In this document: positions 54,925 through 62,839 of the stretch, piece by piece
Position numbering within the stretch: position 1 is the stretch's first letter
How the letters are laid out: each line of letters begins with the position of its first letter
Assembly (NCBI RefSeq): GCF_014191875.1
Contig: NZ_JACHXD010000018.1
Span: forward strand, 44,777-108,776
From: Pseudoduganella violacea
GTDB lineage: Bacteria; Pseudomonadota; Gammaproteobacteria; Burkholderiales; Burkholderiaceae_D
DNA length: 64,000 nt
Direction of reading: 5' to 3'
Notes under the pieces: generated by a model
Databases searched by the model: none
What the model was told of the DNA's origin: nothing
What the model saw: the letters and a program-made list of their open reading frames with translations, nothing else
Program-made: the position numbers and the translations under genes

Positions 54925-55740
54925 ATGAATCATCAGTTATTGCAAACCCGTTTAGGCCACACGTTCCAGGATGCCGGGCTGTTACAGCAGGCACTGACGC
55001 ACCGTAGCCATAGCAGTTTGCATAACGAGCGGCTGGAATTCCTGGGCGACTCCATCCTCAACTGCGTGGTGGCCTCGATTCTGTACGAGCGCTACAACAC
55101 CATCGACGAGGGCGACCTGTCGCGCCTGCGCGCCAACCTCGTCAAGCAGCAATCGCTGTACGAGATCGCGCAAAAGCTGGAGCTGTCGCAATTCCTGCGC
55201 CTGGGCGAGGGCGAACTGAAATCGGGCGGCTTCCGCCGTCCCTCGATCCTGGCCGACACGCTGGAAGCGCTGCTGGGCGCCATCTTCCTCGATGCCGGCT
55301 TCGACAGCGCGGCGCGCGTGATCCGCGCCTTCTACATTCCCATCCTCGACACGGTCGATCCCCAGACCCTGGGCAAGGATGCCAAGACCCTGCTGCAGGA
55401 ATTCCTGCAAGGTAAAAAAATCTCCCTGCCGCTGTACAACGTGGTCGCCACCCATGGCGCCGCGCACAGCCAGGAATTCGAAATCGAATGCCTGGTGCCC
55501 AAGCTGGGCGTCCAGGTCTATGGCCGCGGCGGCAGCCGGCGCGCCGGCGAACAAGCCGCCGCCAAGCTGGCGCTGGAAGCGGCCGAACAGGCTTTGCAGA
55601 AAGCGCCGGCCGCGGCCCGCAAGACCAAGCCGCGCGCGGCCCAGCTCAAGCTGGCCGGTATCGCCACCGTGCAAAGCGAGACCCCGGCCGAGAAGCCGGT
55701 CCGCGCCGCCGCCGGCGAAGGCAAGCACGCCAAACAGTAA
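54925..55740 (+). CDS. rnc: Ribonuclease III
   Basis: A 271-residue RNase III that cuts double-stranded RNA in rRNA and mRNA processing. The catalytic signature NERLEFLGDSILNCVVA lies at about 33-49 and the second acidic site in DTLEALLGAIFLDAG. A C-terminal dsRNA-binding domain (AKTLLQEFLQGKKISLPLY onward) is complete. Compared with E. coli (226 residues) there is a Lys/Ala/Pro-rich tail of about 45 residues. era follows after 15 bp, the conserved rnc-era pair. Confidence 0.96.
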   Translation: MNHQLLQTRLGHTFQDAGLLQQALTHRSHSSLHNERLEFLGDSILNCVVASILYERYNTIDEGDLSRLRANLVKQQSLYEIAQKLELSQFLRLGEGELKSGGFRRPSILADTLEALLGAIFLDAGFDSAARVIRAFYIPILDTVDPQTLGKDAKTLLQEFLQGKKISLPLYNVVATHGAAHSQEFEIECLVPKLGVQVYGRGGSRRAGEQAAAKLALEAAEQALQKAPAAARKTKPRAAQLKLAGIATVQSETPAEKPVRAAAGEGKHAKQ

Positions 55741-55755
55741 AACACAGGTAATCCC

Positions 55756-56658
55756 ATGACTAGCGCACCAACTCCAGCCGGCTTCCGCTGCGGCTATATC
55801 GCCATTGTCGGCCGTCCCAATGTGGGCAAATCGACGCTGATGAACACCCTGATCGGGGCCAAGGTCAGCATCACCTCGCGCAAGGCGCAGACCACGCGCC
55901 ACCGCATCACCGGCATCCAGACCGTGCCAGACGCCCAGTTCATCTACGTCGACACGCCAGGTTTCCAGACGCGCCACGCGAACGCGCTCAACAAAACGCT
56001 GAACAAGACCGTCACCAATACGCTCGACTCCTCGGACGTCATCCTGTACCTGGTGGAAGCGGGCACCTTCGGCCCGGCCGACCAGCAAGTGATCGACCTC
56101 TTGCCGAAGAATGTGCCGGTGATCCTGGTCATCAACAAATCCGACCGCTGCAAGGACAAGGCCGTGCTGCTGCCGTTCGCCCAGCAGGTGGCGTCCAAGT
56201 TCGATTTCGCGGCCGTGGTGCCGGTGTCGGCCAAGCTGCGCTTCCAGCTCGACGGCCTGCAGAACGAGATCAAGCGCTTCCTGCCCGAAAATGACCCCAT
56301 CTTCGGCGAAGACGACATCACCGACCGCAGCGAGAAATTCCTCGCCTCGGAAATCGTGCGCGAAAAACTGTTCCGTTTCGTCGGCGACGAACTGCCTTAC
56401 ACCAGTACCGTGCTGATCGAGAAATTCGAGCAGGAAGGCAATCTGCGCCGCGTCTTCGCCGCCATCCTGGTCGAGCGCGACGGCCACAAATCCATGATCA
56501 TCGGTAACAAGGGGGCGCGCCTGAAAGAGGTTTCCACCCAGGCCCGCCTCGACATGGAAAAACTGTTCGGCGGCCCCGTCTACCTGGAAATCTGGGTCAA
56601 GGTCAAATCCGGCTGGGCCGACAACGAAGCCGGCCTGCGCGCCTACGGCTACGAATAA
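55756..56658 (+). CDS. era: GTPase Era
   Basis: A 300-residue Era that binds the 3' end of 16S rRNA and assists 30S maturation. G1 IVGRPNVGKSTLMNTLIG, G2 QTTRHRITGI, G3 YVDTPGFQ and G4 VINKSDRC are present. The C-terminal KH domain carries IIGNKGARLKEVSTQARLDMEKLF in two parts (GNKGARLKEVS, ARLDMEKLF). The end, WADNEAGLRAYGYE, is typical. recO starts 4 bp after its stop. Confidence 0.97.
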   Translation: MTSAPTPAGFRCGYIAIVGRPNVGKSTLMNTLIGAKVSITSRKAQTTRHRITGIQTVPDAQFIYVDTPGFQTRHANALNKTLNKTVTNTLDSSDVILYLVEAGTFGPADQQVIDLLPKNVPVILVINKSDRCKDKAVLLPFAQQVASKFDFAAVVPVSAKLRFQLDGLQNEIKRFLPENDPIFGEDDITDRSEKFLASEIVREKLFRFVGDELPYTSTVLIEKFEQEGNLRRVFAAILVERDGHKSMIIGNKGARLKEVSTQARLDMEKLFGGPVYLEIWVKVKSGWADNEAGLRAYGYE

Positions 56659-56662
56659 ACGC

Positions 56663-57505
56663 ATGACCCGCAGCGCCACAGCCGAGCCCGTGTCCACCTT
56701 GGTGCCAGGCACCAAGGTGGACACGGGCTCGGCTGTTGGGGCGGACAGCAGCGTACCGCCGCCGCGCCGCAAGCCGGCGCCGCCGCGCACCATCGGCACC
56801 AAGGTGGCGGGGCAGCCGGCCTTTGTGCTGCATAGCTATCCCTACAAGGAAACCAGCCTGATCGTCGATCTGCTGACGCGCGACTTCGGCCGCGTGGCGC
56901 TGATCGCCAAGGGCGCCAAGCGGCCGCATTCGCAGCTGCGCGGTGTGCTGCAAACCTTCCAGCCGCTGTCGGCCAGCTGGAGCGGCAAGAACGAGCTGCG
57001 CACCCTGACCGACGCCGAATGGGTGGGCGGCATGCTGCCGCTGGAGCGCACCGCGCTGCTGTGCGGCTTCTACCTCAACGAGCTGCTGGTCAAGCTGCTG
57101 GCGCGCGACGACGCCCATCCCGCCCTGTTCGACCATTACGTCGCCACGCTCAACCAATTGGCCCACAACGAGCCGCCTCCCATCGTCTTGCGAAAATTCG
57201 AAAGAGCCCTACTTAGGGAGACGGGCGTGGGCGCCGACCTGACGCGCTGCACGGTCACGCGCGAGCGCGTGCAATCCGATGTACAGTATGTGGTGGACCC
57301 GGAACGCGGCCCGCGTCCCGAGCGCGCCGCCGACACGGCGCCGCGCGTGGCCGGCAAGACCCTGCTCGACATGGAGAACGAGGATTACGCGGACGCGCAA
57401 ACCCAGGCCCAGAGCAAGCAGCTGATGCGCTTTCTGCTGGCCCACCATTTAGGCGGCGCGCCCCTGAACACGCGCCAGATTCTGATCGACCTGATGCAGT
57501 TATAA
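56663..57505 (+). CDS. recO: DNA repair protein RecO
   Basis: A 280-residue RecO that, with RecR, loads RecA onto SSB-coated DNA. The OB-fold begins at GQPAFVLHSYPYKETSLIVD, followed by RVALIAKGAKRPHSQLRG and the helical part (LYLNEL-type FYLNELLVKLLARDD, VLRKFERALLRETGVG). The first 47 residues are an extension with no conserved sequence, and 59 nt of it (56678-56736) are a perfect palindrome. A GTG at 56804 would give the E. coli-like start MAGQPAFVLHS, so the true start is uncertain; neither has a strong ribosome site. Confidence 0.9.
   Translation: MTRSATAEPVSTLVPGTKVDTGSAVGADSSVPPPRRKPAPPRTIGTKVAGQPAFVLHSYPYKETSLIVDLLTRDFGRVALIAKGAKRPHSQLRGVLQTFQPLSASWSGKNELRTLTDAEWVGGMLPLERTALLCGFYLNELLVKLLARDDAHPALFDHYVATLNQLAHNEPPPIVLRKFERALLRETGVGADLTRCTVTRERVQSDVQYVVDPERGPRPERAADTAPRVAGKTLLDMENEDYADAQTQAQSKQLMRFLLAHHLGGAPLNTRQILIDLMQL
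56678..56736. repeat. 59-nt perfect palindrome (REP-like) in the 5' end of recO
   Basis: Arms of 27 nt (56678-56704 and 56710-56736) are exact reverse complements; the 5-nt centre CCAGG is also self-complementary except for its middle A. The core CACCTTGGTGCCAGG shares its GGTGxCAGGCACC centre with the palindrome after clpB (32985-33025). It lies 15 nt inside the annotated recO start. Confidence 0.92.
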
Positions 57506-57515
57506 AAACACGACT

Positions 57516-58274
57516 ATGAGCTTTCTGAACCCCGTTGGACCCGTTATCGACCTGGGCGTGAACATCGACCACGTCGCCACCCTGCGCAATGCGCGCGGCA
57601 CCGTCTATCCCGATCCGATCCGCGCCGCGCTGTTGGCCGAGCAGGCCGGCGCCGACTGCATCACCCTGCACCTGCGCGAAGACCGCCGCCACATCAAGGA
57701 CGCCGACGTGCTGGCGCTGGCGCCGCAGCTGGCCACGCGCATGAATCTGGAAGCGGCCGTGACCCAGGAAATGATCGATTTCGCCTGCCGCGTGAAGCCG
57801 GCCGACGTCTGCCTGGTGCCGGAAAAACGCACCGAAGTGACCACCGAAGGCGGCCTGGATGTGGTGCGCTACCACAAGGAAGTGGAAGCGGCCGTCAAGC
57901 AGCTGCAAGCCGAAGGCATCCGAGTCAGCCTCTTCATCGATGCCGACGAAGCGCAGATCGCCGCCGCCGCCGCCGTCGGCGCGCCGGTGATCGAGCTGCA
58001 CACCGGCGCTTATGCCGATGCCGAAGGCGCGGCCCAGATCGCCGAGCTGGAACGCGTCAAGGCTGGCGTACGCTGGGGCGTGCAGCATGGCCTGAAGGTG
58101 AACGCCGGCCACGGCCTGCATTACACCAATGTGCAGGCGATTGCCGCCATCCCCGATATCGCCGAGCTGAATATCGGCCACGCCATCGTTGCCCATTCCA
58201 TCTTCGCCGGCTGGGAAAACGCCGTGCGCGAAATGAAGGCCATCATGGTCGCGACCCGCCTGGGCGCAAAATGA
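57516..58274 (+). CDS. pdxJ: Pyridoxine 5'-phosphate synthase PdxJ
   Basis: A 252-residue TIM barrel that condenses 1-deoxyxylulose 5-phosphate with 3-amino-2-oxopropyl phosphate to pyridoxine 5'-phosphate. LGVNIDHVATLRNARGT is the N-terminal signature, with LREDRRHI, VCLVPEKRTEVTTEGGLD in two parts and ELHTGAYAD carrying phosphate and substrate ligands. The C-terminal NIGHAIVAHSIF is conserved. acpS overlaps its end by 4 bp. Confidence 0.97.
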   Translation: MSFLNPVGPVIDLGVNIDHVATLRNARGTVYPDPIRAALLAEQAGADCITLHLREDRRHIKDADVLALAPQLATRMNLEAAVTQEMIDFACRVKPADVCLVPEKRTEVTTEGGLDVVRYHKEVEAAVKQLQAEGIRVSLFIDADEAQIAAAAAVGAPVIELHTGAYADAEGAAQIAELERVKAGVRWGVQHGLKVNAGHGLHYTNVQAIAAIPDIAELNIGHAIVAHSIFAGWENAVREMKAIMVATRLGAK

Positions 58275-58666
58275 TTTACGGCGTCGGCACCGATATCTGC
58301 AAGATCGCCCGCATCGAGGAGGCGCTGGCGCGCCACGGCGAGCGTTTTGCGGCCAAGGTATTGGGGCCGGACGAGTTGGCGATTTACCGCGAGCGCGGCG
58401 CCCAGCATCCCAAGCGCGCCTTGCGCTACCTGGCGACGCGCTTCGCCGCCAAGGAAGCGTTTGCGAAGGCCATCGGCACCGGCGTGCGTCCGCCCATGCT
58501 GCTGCCGGCGGCGCAGATGCTGAACGAGGAAAACGGCAAGCCCACCATCGTCTGCGGCGGGGCGCTGGCCGATTTCATGCGCGAGAAGGGCTTGCGCGCC
58601 CAGCTCAGCATCAGCGATGAAGATGACTATGCGGTCGCATTCGTGATCGTGGAACAGACAGCATGA
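58271..58666 (+). CDS. acpS: Holo-ACP synthase
   Basis: A 131-residue phosphopantetheinyl transferase that activates the acyl carrier protein AcpP. Start MIYGVGTDICKIARIEEAL holds the catalytic Asp (GTD), and ATRFAAKEAFAKAIGTG has the conserved Glu and Lys. SISDEDDYAVAFVIVE closes the domain. It is coupled by 4-bp overlaps to pdxJ before it and uvrC after it. Confidence 0.96.
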   Translation: MIYGVGTDICKIARIEEALARHGERFAAKVLGPDELAIYRERGAQHPKRALRYLATRFAAKEAFAKAIGTGVRPPMLLPAAQMLNEENGKPTIVCGGALADFMREKGLRAQLSISDEDDYAVAFVIVEQTA

Positions 58667-60516
58667 GCGAAGAGATGATCGATCCGCGCGAGCAGGTGCT
58701 GGCGACGGTCGCGAAATTACCCAATCTGCCCGGCGTCTACCGCTATTTCGACGCGGAAGACAAGGTGCTTTATGTGGGCAAGGCGCGCGACCTGAAAAAG
58801 CGCGTCTCCAGCTACTTCCAGAAGAACCTTTCCAGCCCGCGCATCGCGATGATGGTGGAGCGCATCGCGCGCCTGGAAACCACCGTCACGCACAGCGAGG
58901 CCGAAGCGCTGATCCTGGAAAACAATCTGATCAAGACGCTGCAGCCGCGCTTCAACATCCTGTTCCGCGACGATAAGTCCTATCCCTATCTGAAGCTGAG
59001 CGGGGACGCGATTCCGCGCATGGTCTACTACCGCGGCGCGGTGGACAAGAAGAACCAGTACTTCGGTCCATTCCCCAGCGCCTGGGCGGTGAAGGAATCG
59101 ATGCAGATCCTGCAGAAGGTCTTCCTGCTGCGCACCTGCGAGGACAGCGTGTACATGAACCGCACGCGTCCCTGCCTGCTGCACCAGATCGGCCGCTGCA
59201 GCGCGCCCTGCGTGGGCGCCATCAGCGCCGAGGATTACCGCGTCGACGTGAACAACGCCGCGCGCTTCCTGCGCGGCCGCCAGACCGAGGTGATGGAAGA
59301 GCTGGAGCAGAAGATGCACGCCTATGCCGGCGAGCTTAAATTCGAGCAGGCGGCGGCGGTGCGCAATCAGATTCAGTCGCTGGCGAAAGTGCTGCACCAG
59401 CAAAGCATGGAAACCACGGGCGATGCCGATGTCGACATCCTGGCCGTGGTGGTGCAGGGCGGACGCGCCTGCGTCAACCTGGCCATGGTGCGCGGCGGCC
59501 GCCATCTGGGCGACCGCGCCTACTTCCCCTCGCACCTGATCGACGCTGAGGTGATGGCCGAACAGTCCATCGAAGTCGAAGTGCTGGCCGCCTTCCTGGT
59601 CCAGCACTACACGGAAAAATACATCCCCGGCACCCTGATCCTGAACATCGAATTCGACCAGCCGGAACTGCTGCTGGCGCTGCAGGAGCAGTGCGGCCAC
59701 CGCATCCACCTGATCTTCCAGCCCCAGGGCCAGCGCCGCCAATGGCTGGAACTGGCGCAGAAGGGCGCCGAGATTTCGCTGGCGCGCCTGCTGTCCGAGC
59801 AAGGCTCGCAGCAGTCGCGCACGCGCGCCCTGGTGGAAGCGCTGGGCCTCGAATGCGAGGATATCGAAACCCTGCGCGTGGAATGCTTCGACATCAGCCA
59901 CACGCAGGGCGAGGCGACCCAGGCTTCCTGCGTGGTCTTCCACCACCACCAGATGCAGAACGGCGAATACCGCCGCTACAACATCAACGACATCACGCCC
60001 GGCGACGACTACGCCGCCATGCGCCAGGTGCTGATGCGCCGCTACGAGAAGGTGGCGGGCGGCGACGGCGTGATGCCGGACGTGGTGCTGATCGACGGCG
60101 GCAAGGGCCAGATCGAGATGGCGCGCCAGGTCTTCGAAGAACTGGGCCTGGACCTGAGCCTGATCGTGGGCGTGGCGAAAGGCGAGGGCAGGCGGGTCGG
60201 CCTGGAAACCCTGATGTTCGTCGACGGCCGTCCGGCGCAGGAGCTGGGCAAGGAATCGGCCGCCCTGATGCTGGTGGCCATGATCCGCGACGAAGCCCAC
60301 CGCTTCGCCATCACCGGCATGCGCGCCAAGCGCGCCAAGACGCGCCAGACCTCGCGCCTGGAGGAAATCGAGGGAATTGGCGTGAAAAGGCGGCAGAAAC
60401 TGCTGGCCCGCTTTGGCGGCTTGCGCGGCGTTGTCAACGCCAGCGTGGAAGACCTGATGTCGGTTGACGGCATTTCCAGCACTTTGGCCGAAGAAATCTA
60501 CAAACAGCTGCATTAA
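58663..60516 (+). CDS. uvrC: Excinuclease ABC subunit C
   Basis: A 617-residue UvrC, the endonuclease that makes both incisions in nucleotide excision repair. The N-terminal GIY-YIG nuclease reads LPGVYRYFDAEDKVLYVGKA (about 20-40). A Cys-rich patch (CLLHQIGRCSAPCVG), the UvrB-binding UVR region (KFEQAAAVRNQIQSL), the RNase H-like C-terminal nuclease (ECFDISHTQGE, VLIDGGKGQ) and a helix-hairpin-helix end (GVKRRQKLLARFGGLRGV) follow. It overlaps acpS by 4 bp. Confidence 0.97.
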   Translation: MSEEMIDPREQVLATVAKLPNLPGVYRYFDAEDKVLYVGKARDLKKRVSSYFQKNLSSPRIAMMVERIARLETTVTHSEAEALILENNLIKTLQPRFNILFRDDKSYPYLKLSGDAIPRMVYYRGAVDKKNQYFGPFPSAWAVKESMQILQKVFLLRTCEDSVYMNRTRPCLLHQIGRCSAPCVGAISAEDYRVDVNNAARFLRGRQTEVMEELEQKMHAYAGELKFEQAAAVRNQIQSLAKVLHQQSMETTGDADVDILAVVVQGGRACVNLAMVRGGRHLGDRAYFPSHLIDAEVMAEQSIEVEVLAAFLVQHYTEKYIPGTLILNIEFDQPELLLALQEQCGHRIHLIFQPQGQRRQWLELAQKGAEISLARLLSEQGSQQSRTRALVEALGLECEDIETLRVECFDISHTQGEATQASCVVFHHHQMQNGEYRRYNINDITPGDDYAAMRQVLMRRYEKVAGGDGVMPDVVLIDGGKGQIEMARQVFEELGLDLSLIVGVAKGEGRRVGLETLMFVDGRPAQELGKESAALMLVAMIRDEAHRFAITGMRAKRAKTRQTSRLEEIEGIGVKRRQKLLARFGGLRGVVNASVEDLMSVDGISSTLAEEIYKQLH

Positions 60517-60599
60517 GAAGCTGTGTCGGCTGGTATTAGCAGCGGCGCCGTTATAAACTAGCGGCGCGTTAACACATAATTCTTACAAGCCGCTGCCTT

Positions 60600-61190
60600 A
60601 TGCCTTTCAATATTCCGATCCTGCTGACTTGGTTGCGCGTGGCGCTGATTCCCCTGGTCGTAGGCGTGTTCTACCTTCCCGACGGCTGGCTGCAGCCACA
60701 TGACCGCAATCTGGCCGCGACCCTGATCTTCATCGTCGCCGCCATCACCGACTGGTTCGACGGTTTTCTGGCCCGGCGCTGGAATCAAACCTCGGCCTTC
60801 GGCGCCTTCCTCGACCCCGTGGCCGACAAGCTGATGGTGGCTGGCGCCTTGCTGGTGCTGGTGCATCTGGACGGCGGCCGCTGCCACCCGCTGTTCGCCT
60901 TCATCATCATCGGCCGCGAAATCGCCATTTCCGCGCTGCGCGAATGGATGGCCCAGATCGGCGCGTCGAAATCGGTGGCGGTCAGCTCGATCGGCAAGAT
61001 CAAGACGGCGGCGCAGATGACGGCCATTCCGGCCTTGCTGTACAACGACGTGCTGCTGGGCGCCATCGATACCCGCTACTGGGGCGAGAAGCTGCTGTGG
61101 CTGGCCAGCGTGCTGACGGTGTGGTCGATGTTGTACTACCTGCGCAAGGCATGGCCTCTGATCAAGGAAAAAGCGGGAAACTTGAATTAA
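60600..61190 (+). CDS. pgsA: CDP-diacylglycerol-glycerol-3-phosphate 3-phosphatidyltransferase
   Basis: A 196-residue integral membrane enzyme making phosphatidylglycerol phosphate. The CDP-alcohol phosphatidyltransferase motif is complete: ITDWFDGFLARRWNQTSAFG, then FLDPVADK, i.e. DG-AR-G-D-D spacing. Four to five TM helices are visible. MPFNIPILLTWLRVALIP is the family start. It follows uvrC after 83 bp and precedes the tRNA array. Confidence 0.95.
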   Translation: MPFNIPILLTWLRVALIPLVVGVFYLPDGWLQPHDRNLAATLIFIVAAITDWFDGFLARRWNQTSAFGAFLDPVADKLMVAGALLVLVHLDGGRCHPLFAFIIIGREIAISALREWMAQIGASKSVAVSSIGKIKTAAQMTAIPALLYNDVLLGAIDTRYWGEKLLWLASVLTVWSMLYYLRKAWPLIKEKAGNLN

Positions 61191-61205
61191 TTTGAAATGT
61201 TGCCC

Positions 61206-61233
61206 TTGACCAGTTCTGTAGATCGTCTATAAT
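61206..61233 (+). promoter_or_regulatory. Strong sigma-70 promoter of the tRNA array
   Basis: TTGACC (61206-61211), a 16-bp spacer and a perfect TATAAT (61228-61233), 41 bp before the first tRNA-Gly gene. Confidence 0.85.
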
Positions 61234-61274
61234 GCTGGCCTGTTGTTGATGACGACGCGCTGTAAAAAGCAAAT

Positions 61275-61350
61275 GCGGGAGTAGCTCAGTTGGTAGAGCG
61301 CAACCTTGCCAAGGTTGAGGTCGAGAGTTCGAGACTCTTCTCCCGCTCCA
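61275..61350 (+). tRNA. tRNA-Gly (GCC), copy 1
   Basis: A 76-nt cloverleaf with encoded CCA. Acceptor GCGGGAG/CTCCCGC, anticodon arm CAACC-TTGCCAA-GGTTG, so anticodon GCC; T-loop TTCGAGA. First of four identical copies. Confidence 0.97.
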
Positions 61351-61421
61351 AAAAACGTCGAAATCGATAACAATCGCTGGAATATTAAGAATGTTTCTGC
61401 GATAATGCGTTTCCCTGAAAT

Positions 61422-61497
61422 GCGGGAGTAGCTCAGTTGGTAGAGCGCAACCTTGCCAAGGTTGAGGTCGAGAGTTCGAGACTCTTCTCCCGCTCCA
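61422..61497 (+). tRNA. tRNA-Gly (GCC), copy 2
   Basis: Identical in sequence to the copy at 61275-61350. The 71-nt spacer before it holds no hairpin or T run, so the array is probably one precursor. Confidence 0.97.
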
Positions 61498-61553
61498 GTT
61501 CAGAGGCGCAGCAGTAGAAGTAAATGGCAGAAGTAGTTGTAACATCGCTCCAA

Positions 61554-61629
61554 GCGGGAGTAGCTCAGTTGGTAGAGCGCAACCTTGCCAAGGTTGAGGT
61601 CGAGAGTTCGAGACTCTTCTCCCGCTCCA
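61554..61629 (+). tRNA. tRNA-Gly (GCC), copy 3
   Basis: Identical to copies 1 and 2; 56-nt unrelated spacer upstream. Confidence 0.97.
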
Positions 61630-61653
61630 AGTGAAAAATAGTAAGACTCCAAT

Positions 61654-61729
61654 GCGGGAGTAGCTCAGTTGGTAGAGCGCAACCTTGCCAAGGTTGAGGT
61701 CGAGAGTTCGAGACTCTTCTCCCGCTCCA
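61654..61729 (+). tRNA. tRNA-Gly (GCC), copy 4
   Basis: Identical to the other copies; only 24 nt separate it from copy 3. Confidence 0.97.
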
Positions 61730-61775
61730 GAATTCGAGAATGGACGCCGCTGTAGCGTTGTTCTTCAAGCCCTAT

Positions 61776-61849
61776 GGCGGGGTAGCAAAATGGTTATGCA
61801 GCGGCCTGCAAAGCCGTCTACGCCGGTTCGATTCCGGCCCTCGCCTCCA
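61776..61849 (+). tRNA. tRNA-Cys (GCA)
   Basis: A 74-nt cloverleaf with encoded CCA. The anticodon loop CTGCAAA gives anticodon GCA; the discriminator base is T (U73), the main identity element of tRNA-Cys. One G-T pair is in the acceptor stem. It follows the four tRNA-Gly genes and is probably on the same transcript. Confidence 0.95.
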
Positions 61850-61878
61850 AACAAATCAAGCACTTAGCTTGCGAAAAG

Positions 61879-61900
61879 CCGGGAAATTCCCGGATTTTTT
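61879..61900 (+). terminator. Terminator of the tRNA array
   Basis: CCGGGAA and TTCCCGG pair around a single A and are followed by A and six T, 30 bp after tRNA-Cys. Confidence 0.88.
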
Positions 61901-62024
61901 GCGTTCAAAACTCCTCGATATCGCTGGCTGCTACCCCGTTTGGGTAGCGTTGCTACCCAGCGACGGCCAGGTTTGGCCGTCTACGTCGATGAACCTAACC
62001 AATCCGATCTCTTCCGATTTAAGC

Positions 62025-62537
62025 TTACTTATCCGTATCAGTTACCGGTTTGTGCTCATAACTATATATACGCGCTATTTTCCAAGCACCGTCCTGGAGC
62101 AACATGAGGTGCGTGAAAGAAGCCCTCAATGTTCTCTTCACCACTTTTCCCGACTCAGTACTAAAGAAATCATGCTCCCCCATGACTAGGGCGCCATAAA
62201 TGTCTTTTCCCTTGCGCATTGGAAGTATGCGGAGAGTTTCAGGAACAACCATACGGCGACCTCGGTTCTTGGCGTCATCCATTCCGGCGTTGACTTTGGC
62301 CAATGCTTCATACCCTATTATTGAGCCGCCAAGATCATGATAGAACTCGACATCGCTGGTGAGATAGGCCTTCAATGCAGTGGAATGTGAGAAATTAAAG
62401 TCGTGCCAGTAGGCATCGTCAGCTTTTCTGACCTGTGCTTCCCAGTCGGTATTTTGGTCTGTGGCCATAACAGGCGACATGGCAGCGAAAGTGACGAGAT
62501 AGATAGCAGTAACGAAGGATTTTATGGATTTGCGCAT
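62025..62537 (-). CDS. Secreted NTF2-like (DUF4440-type) protein
   Basis: A 170-residue protein with a signal peptide (KSFVTAIYLVTFAAMSPVMA) and an NTF2-like cone fold: ADDAYWHDFNFSHSTALKAYLTSDVEFYHD at its start (ALKAYLTSDVEFYHDLGG core), ending with a strand-rich RASFTHLMLLQDGAWKIARI typical of DUF4440 proteins. No catalytic residues are evident; members bind small molecules or have unknown roles. ATG at 62537 is used because the signal peptide begins there. The gene is less GC-rich than the chromosome on its left and divergent from the serine hydrolase. Confidence 0.75.
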   Translation of the reverse strand: MRKSIKSFVTAIYLVTFAAMSPVMATDQNTDWEAQVRKADDAYWHDFNFSHSTALKAYLTSDVEFYHDLGGSIIGYEALAKVNAGMDDAKNRGRRMVVPETLRILPMRKGKDIYGALVMGEHDFFSTESGKVVKRTLRASFTHLMLLQDGAWKIARIYSYEHKPVTDTDK

Positions 62538-62839
62538 ATTGACTCGATATGAAGTAAATGGACCCAAGGTTCTTACAGGAAGTATTGACCTGATCGGAGC
62601 CTTATAGCCAGGCGGCTGGTTAGTCTTCATGGTATTTTTACACATGGAGGCTAGATGAAGAAACGTCCGCTGGGTTGGAGTTCGTACCGGGCTGCCTCCA
62701 TCCCAAGAATGAACAGGCGAAGAATCCGCATTTTTGGCATTCCATCGCGCGATTATCACCGCTCATCGCTTTGCTTCGCTCCCATCATTGCGGAAGATTA
62801 CACTGTTTGCACACAATGCTCATAGCCAATCATCTTTCA
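62538..62839. other. Intergenic region between two divergent accessory genes
   Basis: About 300 bp, AT-richer than the left part of the window. It must hold the promoters of both flanking genes, but no -35/-10 pair stands out. It contains a possible 56-codon gene (62655-62825), listed separately. Confidence 0.4.
62655..62825 (+). CDS. Possible small protein (56 aa), unverified
   Basis: An ATG with GGAGG 5 bp upstream opens a 56-codon frame: MKKRPLGWSSYRAASIPRMN, then a basic stretch and a Cys-containing end (VCTQCS). The composition (Arg/Ser/Ile/Cys) is unlike its neighbours and no domain is seen. It ends 15 bp before the serine hydrolase start used here and overlaps an earlier ATG (62816) of that gene. 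The good ribosome site is the only real support. Confidence 0.22.
   Translation: MKKRPLGWSSYRAASIPRMNRRRIRIFGIPSRDYHRSSLCFAPIIAEDYTVCTQCS

Noticed and set aside
61275..61729. Regular repeats that could suggest a CRISPR array
   Set aside because: The 76-nt repeats fold as complete tRNA-Gly genes, spacers vary from 24 to 71 nt, and no cas gene is near.
61162..61768. Minus-strand frames of 127 and 67 codons across the tRNA-Gly genes
   Set aside because: The repeated peptide they share is the reverse translation of identical tRNA genes.
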